Source: an uncultured Thermoproteales archaeon (GTDB lineage: Archaea > Thermoproteota > Thermoprotei > Thermoproteales > Thermoproteaceae). Taken from it: DNA of 7,839 nt. This document shows positions 1-6,010 of the stretch, one piece after another. The number at the start of each line of letters is the position of its first letter. Positions within the stretch are counted from its first letter, which is position 1. The translations under genes were made by a program, and so were the position numbers. The notes beneath the pieces were generated by a model that did no database searches, was not told the origin of the DNA, and saw only the letters and a list, made by a program, of their open reading frames with translations. The stretch is from NCBI GenBank assembly GCA_946480885.1, contig CAMLLK010000034.1, positions 1-7,839 on the forward strand, written 5' to 3'.

Positions 1-24
1 GATTCATCACAGTTAATTTTTTTT
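1..24 (+). terminator. Possible T-run terminator for a plus-strand gene left of the window
   Basis: A run of eight T (17-24) lies at the 3' end of the minus-strand Cas4-like gene, reaching into its stop codon. Archaeal intrinsic termination works at T-rich runs in the non-template strand, so this run would act on a plus-strand transcript entering from the left. It gives no T-run to the Cas4-like gene itself, for which the downstream strand reads A-rich. No gene on the left is visible, so the role is only a suggestion. Confidence 0.25.
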
Positions 25-673
25 AAATCTTGGCCACGTTGCTACAGATCTGTCTAAAGACACACACGCCGCAGTTTGCCCGAGGGGGTTTGTCAGACTT
101 TAAAACTTCTCTAATCTTGTCTAAAGTCTTTATTGCAGACTCGTCTCTATGGACTACCTCTACTCTATTTCTATAGACTAAGTAGCCGTATTTACTCCTC
201 AACATAGATATGTATATCTGTAGTTGTTTTCGATGCGCCTGTCTTGACGCAGTCCCGCTCTTAATCTCGACGGGAATGACGCCTCCGCCTCTCTTTATTG
301 CTAAATCTACGACGCCTACTAAATCGCCCATCTCTACTCTATACTCTACAACTACGTTGTCGTAGTGCGAGACGGCTCTTTGATATCTCTCATGTAGCAG
401 CACTCCCTTGACTAAAGACACGACTGAGTCTCTCTGTATTAACTTCAGCCCTAGTCTACTCTCCACCCACAACAACCTGGGGCAGAACTCAAAGTCGTTT
501 ATCATAGAGGGAGAGACTCTCTTGAAGTCGTACCTATATGCATATATATTGGGCAACAATCTAAAAAGCTCTCTTTCTCTCTCCATCTCTGCGAGGGCAG
601 ACTCAATGTCTATTTCGACGTCGCAGTTCACCACGTCGCAGAGAGGCCTCGGCACTAACAATTCTCTCGACAC
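23..673 (-). CDS. Cas4-like RecB-family nuclease with Fe-S cluster cysteines
   Basis: This is a 216-residue protein of the Cas4/DUF83 group in the PD-(D/E)XK superfamily. The visible motifs are complete: C64 in a FCPRLLW context, H94 (GxxxH type), D123 in GVVDLA, E136-x-K138 in PVEIKSG, Q150/Y154 (QxxxY), and C201-x2-C204-x5-C210. In known Cas4 proteins these four cysteines hold a [4Fe-4S] cluster and the acidic residues bind the metal for DNA cleavage, used for trimming new CRISPR spacers. Here there is no cas1, cas2 or repeat array, so a spacer role is unproven; other DNA-end processing is equally possible. About 50 residues precede the core, including C12 and C17, which is longer than in a minimal Cas4. 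The start is GTG at 673, two bases after the stop of the upstream MTHFR-like gene; TTG or GTG codons a few residues in are alternatives. It is probably the third gene of the atpI operon. Confidence 0.85.
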   Translation of the reverse strand: MSRELLVPRPLCDVVNCDVEIDIESALAEMERERELFRLLPNIYAYRYDFKRVSPSMINDFEFCPRLLWVESRLGLKLIQRDSVVSLVKGVLLHERYQRAVSHYDNVVVEYRVEMGDLVGVVDLAIKRGGGVIPVEIKSGTASRQAHRKQLQIYISMLRSKYGYLVYRNRVEVVHRDESAIKTLDKIREVLKSDKPPRANCGVCVFRQICSNVAKI

Positions 674-675
674 AG

Positions 676-1350
676 CTACTTAACGACGTCTCTTATCTCT
701 CTTAACGTTTTCACCAACGCGGCGAAGTCCCCAGGGGCTGAGAGAACGGCGCCTGGGGCCACACCCTCGAGGCCTTTGACTAGCTCTACCGCCTCGTTGG
801 GCGTCACAGCCGTCTGTCTCAATTTCTCAATCAACGCAATGTTTTGACTAGTCTTTATGATTATATACGGGTACACCACCGGCGGGAGGCTCACCAGTTG
901 TCTAACGTCAGAGAAGTGGAGGGCCAAGTAGAAATCGGCACCTATTTCTAACCTCCTCCAGTAGTCTCTCTTTAAACTCACCAAGGCGCCGGCTGCCAGG
1001 CCTAATTTCTTGGCCTCAGCCACCGCCTCCTCGGTGGATACCTCCCCCACTGGCCTCCCCTCGTAGGGGGGGTCTCCTTGTAGAAGAACAACTTTCTTAA
1101 TTTCTAACACTTTAGCCCCCCCGAGGAGTGACTTCAGCCCAGTCTTGTTTACATCAAGTAGGCGTATATGCACAATGGGTTCGAGCCCTAGTTGTTTAGC
1201 CAAGGCCCCTACTGCTAGCGAGTGTGCCAACGGCCTCCCCCCAGGCGCCTCGGGGATGTCTATAGCGTCTACAAACGGTCTGACGGCTTCCATCTTTTTA
1301 AGTAGATGTTCTTTATTTACAACTGGCGTAATTTCTACAATAATCTCCAT
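676..1350 (-). CDS. Methylenetetrahydrofolate reductase-like TIM-barrel protein, short archaeal form
   Basis: The 224-residue protein resembles the flavin-dependent MTHFR/MetF barrel. It opens with a strand carrying VEITP (E6, at the position of the catalytic Glu in the EFFPP-type motif), then PEAPGGRP (33-40), HIRLLDVNKTGLKSLL (61-76, the strand with the conserved D-x-N) and LLQGDPPY (89-96, like the RGDxP flavin-site motif; D93). These support a C1-folate or pterin reductase fold that reduces a methylene carrier to a methyl carrier. Bacterial MetF is usually near 290-300 residues; this one is shorter, and the downstream QxxFD-type substrate motif is not recognisable, so enzyme activity is uncertain. 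The ATG at 1350-1348 shares its A with the TGA stop of atpI (TGATG), which suggests translational coupling. The stop (TAG) lies two bases before the Cas4-like gene. The family call is fairly firm, the function is not. Confidence 0.7.
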   Translation of the reverse strand: MEIIVEITPVVNKEHLLKKMEAVRPFVDAIDIPEAPGGRPLAHSLAVGALAKQLGLEPIVHIRLLDVNKTGLKSLLGGAKVLEIKKVVLLQGDPPYEGRPVGEVSTEEAVAEAKKLGLAAGALVSLKRDYWRRLEIGADFYLALHFSDVRQLVSLPPVVYPYIIIKTSQNIALIEKLRQTAVTPNEAVELVKGLEGVAPGAVLSAPGDFAALVKTLREIRDVVK

Positions 1351-3653
1351 CAGGGTATGCGCAATGGTGTAAATAGACGGCCTTTTCCTTCGTAGAATTT
1401 AGACAAAACTTCATAAAACGTGAGACGTAGCGATTGGATAAATGAGAAGAACCCCTCTACCAGGGCAATCATGGCGTGGCCTAATACTGCAATTACTATG
1501 CCGAATGGGCCCGCAGCGAGGGCGGCGGCGTTTACCATTTTGCTAAAGACGCCGTGTATTAATATTAAAATCACTAGACGAGCAAAGCTGGGGATGTTGG
1601 CCATTGCGCCCAGCGGGCTCTCTACAAACCCGAATATAAATTCTTCAATCAATGGCGGAGACTCTTCGTGGCCTCTGTACCTAGCCCTGAGTATTAAAAG
1701 ACCCACTACGCTCCAGACGATAGAGCCGATTGCCACGAGGGCCCAAGGTAGTTGGAGAAGTGGGTCTAGGAAGTGCATTTTGAGCGAATCTCTAACAATG
1801 CCGAAGAGGACCATGCCTATGGAGAAGAATAGTAATATCTGTGGTAACACTAGCCCCAACGCCACATCAGGCTCGCCTTTTCTCCAAATATTTACAAACT
1901 TTGTGGCGAAGGCTAGGAGTATTAATAAAAAGCCTAATATAAAAGCAGCCCTCATGCTTTCAATTACGCCGTCGAGAACTACAAGCTGTTCTTTTCCAAA
2001 TGGGTGAAAGAGGGGGGCGAAGGGGAGTTTTATACCTAGTTCTTTAAAGCTGAAGCCAAAGACCTCTTGGTATACAAGCCCGCCGAATATCATCGACGCA
2101 GCTCCAGTAGTGGCCCAGAAAATCCCCCAGTCTCTATACCTTCCGCCGAAGAGTTTCGTCATGAGGAAGACGCCGAGGAGGAATAACAAAAAGCCGTGGC
2201 CTAAGTCGCCGAACATCCAGCCGAAAAAGACTGGGAATATCAAAGCCACAAGGGGAACTGGAGAAATCTCATTCGCTTTAGGCACGCCGTACATATACAC
2301 AATTTTTGTAAATTGTCTAATTGGAGTTGGGTATTTCTCCAACGTCGGCCTCCTCTCGTAGGGCACTTCGTTGAAGTATCTATACCTCAGCTTTTTCACC
2401 ATGTCTAGTTTTACAGAATTCCTCCTGACGAACTCCACCAACACTTCGTCGATTTTATTCACATCTCTCTCTAAAACATAAAACGTCACAGAGGCCATGT
2501 CTTTATGTTCTTCCCACTTCTTGTCACTATAGACTGAAAACTCTGTATAGACTTTCTCAACAGTCTCAAGTTCTTTTTTCAACCTCTGGAGAGTTTGTGT
2601 AGTAGACCTAATAGAGTCATTTATTGTATTTATACTAGACTTCACGTCGGCTAAGTACTCTCTAGACAGCTCCAGCCCCTGGGCCTCACCTCTGACCAAA
2701 GCCACTTTGATTCCGTTTAGTTCTTGTACAATATGCGGCGCCTCTATAGGAGTCTTGGGGTCTATGTATATCTTAAAGCCTTCGGGTAAATTAAACGCGC
2801 CCCTCTCCCCTAGGCTAGTTAAGACAGTCTTTATTTTTTCAAGATCTGTAATTTGTCTCTCTAGTTTTTTTATTTCTCTCTCATAGGAGTTGAAGAGGTG
2901 CCCCATCTCTAACCCCTCATCTATTGCAGACTTGGCGTATATTTCTATTATACTGGCAATAGCAGACTTAAGCGTATAGGCAATATTCAAGTCTCCTACG
3001 TGTCTACTTACAACAGCCTTTAGTTCAGACTCTGCCTTTTTCAACTTCTCTTCTAAAGCCTCAACAGGCTCTATCTCGGCAAGTTCTTGAAAAGTAAAGA
3101 CCCTAGCGCCTAGTTTTTCTAACGCAGTTTTTAACAACTCGGCTTGTTTTCTCTCCACAGCAATTATGTATACGTTTTTCTGTGGAACTACAGTGGCATT
3201 GAAAGACTTGGCTAGTTCCACAACTTCTTTCACAGCTCTGCCAGGGAGAACTACGTATGTAACTAACGCCTCAACACTTGGCATCGCCGTAGGTTTTACT
3301 ACGGCAAGTTCACGGGCCACTGTTAATTGAGCCTTTAGTCTATCAATTAACTGTATGTAGTAAATAACTTCTTTATATACAGATTCTAACCTCTCTAGAA
3401 CTTCTCTTACTAAACTGTCGAGCGAGTCGTAGGGTAGTTTTACAACCTGTGGCTGTATGTAGAGAGTTAATTGATTAAGGATTTCGTCTAGTCTCCTCGC
3501 CAATTGAAAAAGCCGCGGGTCTCTCGGCCTTGGCAACTTTTCAGGTCTGTCTTCAAACATAGCAGAACCTGTCTTCCCCACAAAGAAGATTAAGTCAGGT
3601 AGGAGGTCGATATTTACCGCTATTTTAAACTCAACAACACGCTCAAGAGGCAT
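1350..3653 (-). CDS. atpI: A-type ATP synthase/ATPase subunit I (a subunit)
   Basis: This is the 767-residue membrane stator and ion-channel subunit of the archaeal A1Ao ATPase, homologous to V-ATPase subunit a. The N-terminal half (about 1-450) is cytoplasmic, with long charged helical coiled-coil stretches near 50-115, 195-280 and 330-372. The C-terminal half is membrane-embedded, with hydrophobic segments from about 465 on. Family motifs are present: PVFFGWMFGDLGHG (474-487), GGLVYQEVFG (524-533), SFARL with R692 at the position of the essential channel Arg, and SLRLTFYE...SKFYEGKGR (741-759; R743). Length is slightly above the usual 620-700. The ATG at 3653 gives an N-terminus matching the family (VVEFKIAVN...D-L-L) and lies about 25 bases from a TATA-like box, so the mRNA is probably leaderless. 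No other ATPase subunit is in the window. It heads a likely operon with the MTHFR-like and Cas4-like genes and is divergent from hppA. Confidence 0.95.
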   Translation of the reverse strand: MPLERVVEFKIAVNIDLLPDLIFFVGKTGSAMFEDRPEKLPRPRDPRLFQLARRLDEILNQLTLYIQPQVVKLPYDSLDSLVREVLERLESVYKEVIYYIQLIDRLKAQLTVARELAVVKPTAMPSVEALVTYVVLPGRAVKEVVELAKSFNATVVPQKNVYIIAVERKQAELLKTALEKLGARVFTFQELAEIEPVEALEEKLKKAESELKAVVSRHVGDLNIAYTLKSAIASIIEIYAKSAIDEGLEMGHLFNSYEREIKKLERQITDLEKIKTVLTSLGERGAFNLPEGFKIYIDPKTPIEAPHIVQELNGIKVALVRGEAQGLELSREYLADVKSSINTINDSIRSTTQTLQRLKKELETVEKVYTEFSVYSDKKWEEHKDMASVTFYVLERDVNKIDEVLVEFVRRNSVKLDMVKKLRYRYFNEVPYERRPTLEKYPTPIRQFTKIVYMYGVPKANEISPVPLVALIFPVFFGWMFGDLGHGFLLFLLGVFLMTKLFGGRYRDWGIFWATTGAASMIFGGLVYQEVFGFSFKELGIKLPFAPLFHPFGKEQLVVLDGVIESMRAAFILGFLLILLAFATKFVNIWRKGEPDVALGLVLPQILLFFSIGMVLFGIVRDSLKMHFLDPLLQLPWALVAIGSIVWSVVGLLILRARYRGHEESPPLIEEFIFGFVESPLGAMANIPSFARLVILILIHGVFSKMVNAAALAAGPFGIVIAVLGHAMIALVEGFFSFIQSLRLTFYEVLSKFYEGKGRLFTPLRIP

Positions 3654-3673
3654 AAGTTCATGTTAGAGAAATA

Positions 3674-3683
3674 GTTTTAAAAC
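3674..3683 (-). promoter_or_regulatory. Likely TATA box of the atpI operon
   Basis: The sequence GTTTTAAAAC is centred about 25 bases upstream of the atpI ATG. That is the spacing expected if transcription starts at or next to the start codon, giving a leaderless mRNA. A-rich bases that could serve as a BRE lie just upstream on the minus strand. The box is itself a perfect palindrome, so its direction is fixed only by the position of atpI. Confidence 0.6.
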
Positions 3684-3686
3684 ATT

Positions 3687-3706
3687 TACGTATAGTATAC
3701 GTATAC
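3687..3706. promoter_or_regulatory. Operator-like overlapping palindromes and direct repeats
   Basis: Two perfect inverted repeats overlap here: ACGTATA-G-TATACGT (3688-3702) and GTATACGTATAC (3695-3706). The 8-base word TACGTATA also occurs twice in direct orientation (3687-3694 and 3698-3705), 11 bases apart, about one helical turn. The element sits immediately upstream of the atpI TATA/BRE and roughly 100-120 bases from the hppA start. Such symmetry fits a dimeric DNA-binding protein. No regulator gene is nearby, so the binding protein is unknown. Confidence 0.5.
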
Positions 3707-3770
3707 TCACTCCTACGCCACGTGGATAAAGACTACAGAAAACATAGAGGCGTAGAACTTCACTATAGAA

Positions 3771-3789
3771 GTAAATAATACTTATATAG
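3771..3789 (+). promoter_or_regulatory. Likely BRE/TATA promoter of hppA
   Basis: CTTATATAG (3781-3789), preceded by the A-rich GTAAATAATA (3771-3780) as a possible BRE, is centred about 25 bases before the hppA ATG at 3810. The arrangement predicts a leaderless or nearly leaderless transcript. No convincing Shine-Dalgarno sequence precedes the ATG. Confidence 0.6.
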
Positions 3790-3809
3790 CTAACTCTCTG
3801 GCGGTTAAT

Positions 3810-5975
3810 ATGCTAGAAGGATATGCAATTCTTGGCGTAATTGTCGGCATTCTTGGGGTAGTCTATACAATTTATTTAGCCAAGTGGGTTTTGAGACAAG
3901 ACCCTGGAAATGAAAAAATGCTTTCTATTTCTCAGGCAATAGCCGAAGGTGCTAAGGCGTATCTATCCAGACAGTTTAAGACTTTGTCTATTCTACTTGC
4001 AGTGCTTTTCATCCTGATACTAGTTTTTATTGACTTACAGAGAGGGCTATATGGCCTCACTGCCGTCGGCTTTTTAATTGGCGCCCTTGGCTCAATGTTG
4101 GCGGGGTACCTCGGCATGTATGTAACCACTAGGTCGGCCAGTAGAGTAGCGCAGGCAGCGGCCACGGGCGGCATGGGGAAGGCTCTATTAGTCTCTTGGC
4201 GCGCCGGCGCCGTCATGGGGGTGTCGTTGGCAAGCATTGCGCTACTCTTGATATCGGGCTACTATCTCATCACAAAGACAATTCTTCCGAAGGACTGGGC
4301 TGTGCCATTAGTGGCGTTGGGCTTCGGCGCCTCTTTAGTTACATTATTTATGAGAGTTGGAGGCGGGATATATACAAAAGCCGCCGACCTCGGCGCAGAC
4401 TTAGTAGGGAAAATAGAAGCCGGCATACCTGAAGACGACCCCAGAAACCCAGGTGTCATAGCGGACAACGTAGGCGATAACGTAGGCGACGTCGCCGGCA
4501 TGGCAGCCGACGTCTATGAATCTTACATTGTCACAGTCACTGCTGCTATCTTTCTAGCTGCGATTTTACATTTGCCTACGGCGTATATCGAAGCAATTAT
4601 ACTCTTCGCCACTCTTGCTTTAATAGCCACCTTCATAGGCGTCAATTTACTAAAGACTAGAGATGTAAAGCACCCGCTCAACTCTATAAGCCTGTCTATA
4701 TACTTAACAATCGCCATCTCTGTAGTGTTGTTCTTCATAGGCTCTACGGCGTTGGGACTAGGCACTACGCAAGCTTTAGCGTTGGCGGCCGCCACATCGC
4801 TAGGCGCAATACTTGCGCCCTTTATAGTGAAAATAACAGACTTCTTCACGTCGTATAACTACAACCCCGTACGCCGTATTGCAGAACAAGCAAAGATAAG
4901 CCCCGCCACGGTCATCGTCACTGGCTACGGCGTCGGCTTAATGAGCGCCATACCTGTCATCGCCGTTATTTTAGTAATCTTAGGCATATCTTACGCCATA
5001 GGGTACTACGCTATACCTGTCGAGGGCTACGGCGAGTTCTCTAAATATCTAGCTGGGATCTTCGGGACTGCGATGGCTAGCGTGGGGTTGTTAATAATAG
5101 CAGGTATTATCATTACAGCGGACTCCTACGGCCCCGTCAGCGACAACGCCGGCGGAGTAGTAGAGATGGCCGGTCTGCCCGACGAGGTTAGAGACGTAAC
5201 AGACGTGTTAGACTCCGTGGGCAATACTACCAAGGCTACCACTAAGGGATATGCCATAGCCAGCGCTGCACTAGCAGCCTTAGTGTTATTCATAGCGTTG
5301 ATTTTTGAAATTGTCTACTCGGCGGCCGGTCTACTTGGGAAGGGAATGGTAGAAATGATTAAGGAGAGTCTAGCAAGTTTAACTATTATCAACGCCAATG
5401 TATTAGTAGGGGCCTTAATCGGCGTCTCTTTAGTCTATTTCTTCACCAGCAGGACTCTAGAAGGCGTGGGGAAGACAGCAATGGAGATCGTAGAAGAGAT
5501 TAGGAGACAGTTTAGAGAAAGACCTGGAATATTAGAGTGGAAGGAGCAGCCAGACTACGCCAGAGTGGTGGATATAGCCACTAGAAGAGCCCTTGGAGAG
5601 TTTTTAATTCCAGGTCTCGCCGCGATTATTGTACCACTTCTCACAGGTCTTATACTCGGCTGGAATGCCCTCGCCGGCTTAATCCTCGGGGCTATAGTAG
5701 CCGGAGTCCCCAGAGCCTTGCTCATGGCCAACGCCGGCGGCGCTTGGGATAACGCAAAGAAGTATATAGAGATACAGGGGCTTAAAAAAACTGAACAACA
5801 CAAAGCCGCTGTGATTGGCGACACAGTCGGCGACCCGTTTAAAGACACCTCAGGCCCATCTCTCAACCCGTTGATAAAAGTCTTAAACACGTTGGCGGTG
5901 GTCTTCGCCTATGCTATAGTATTGGCAAATATTGGGCTTGGGATATTCCCAGCTGGTCTATTGCCTCTGGGTTAA
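3810..5975 (+). CDS. hppA: K+-independent membrane-bound proton-pumping pyrophosphatase
   Basis: The 721-residue integral membrane pump couples hydrolysis of pyrophosphate to two phosphates with ion export, saving energy from PPi made in biosynthesis. It is highly hydrophobic, consistent with the 16 helices of the family. Signature motifs are intact: GGGIYTKAADLGADLVGKIE (184-203), DDPRNPGVIADNVGDNVGD (209-227) with the PPi/Mg-binding acidic residues, DNAGGVVEM (445-453), NAGGAWDNAKK (641-651) and DTVGDPFKDTSGPS (671-684). GNTTKATTKG (471-480) has Lys at 475, where K+-dependent enzymes have Ala, placing it in the K+-independent class, whose members pump protons. E237 in VYESY matches the helix-6 gating Glu region of that class. 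It is complete, with an ATG at 3810 preceded by a TATA box at leaderless spacing and a TAA stop followed by T-runs. It is divergent from atpI, so both ion pumps share one control region. Confidence 0.97.
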   Translation: MLEGYAILGVIVGILGVVYTIYLAKWVLRQDPGNEKMLSISQAIAEGAKAYLSRQFKTLSILLAVLFILILVFIDLQRGLYGLTAVGFLIGALGSMLAGYLGMYVTTRSASRVAQAAATGGMGKALLVSWRAGAVMGVSLASIALLLISGYYLITKTILPKDWAVPLVALGFGASLVTLFMRVGGGIYTKAADLGADLVGKIEAGIPEDDPRNPGVIADNVGDNVGDVAGMAADVYESYIVTVTAAIFLAAILHLPTAYIEAIILFATLALIATFIGVNLLKTRDVKHPLNSISLSIYLTIAISVVLFFIGSTALGLGTTQALALAAATSLGAILAPFIVKITDFFTSYNYNPVRRIAEQAKISPATVIVTGYGVGLMSAIPVIAVILVILGISYAIGYYAIPVEGYGEFSKYLAGIFGTAMASVGLLIIAGIIITADSYGPVSDNAGGVVEMAGLPDEVRDVTDVLDSVGNTTKATTKGYAIASAALAALVLFIALIFEIVYSAAGLLGKGMVEMIKESLASLTIINANVLVGALIGVSLVYFFTSRTLEGVGKTAMEIVEEIRRQFRERPGILEWKEQPDYARVVDIATRRALGEFLIPGLAAIIVPLLTGLILGWNALAGLILGAIVAGVPRALLMANAGGAWDNAKKYIEIQGLKKTEQHKAAVIGDTVGDPFKDTSGPSLNPLIKVLNTLAVVFAYAIVLANIGLGIFPAGLLPLG

Positions 5976-5984
5976 AACAAACTC

Positions 5985-6010
5985 TTTTTTTAAATACTAA
6001 AACTTTTTTT
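5985..6010 (+). terminator. Double T-run behind hppA, overlapping the promoter of the next gene
   Basis: Two runs of seven T (5985-5991 and 6004-6010) follow the hppA stop by 9 and 28 bases, which fits archaeal T-run termination. The segment TTTAAATAC around 5989-5997 could also serve as a TATA box for the GTPase gene, although its centre is only about 20 bases from the GTG at 6011, closer than the usual 25. The region may therefore do both jobs, or the GTPase may be read through from hppA. Confidence 0.5.

Noticed and set aside
23..673. CRISPR locus suggested by the Cas4-like gene
   Set aside because: No regularly spaced direct repeats and no other cas gene were seen anywhere in the window.
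1420..2361. Open plus-strand frames antisense to atpI (1420-2007 and 2110-2361)
   Set aside because: The minus strand encodes a full-length, motif-complete ATPase subunit; the plus-strand products show no recognisable family pattern and look like shadows of the codon pattern.
4262..5890. Open minus-strand frames inside hppA (4262-4501, 4523-4849, 5555-5890)
   Set aside because: They lie opposite the conserved hppA motifs, and their low-complexity Ala/Ile/Pro-rich products are explained by the codons of the pump.
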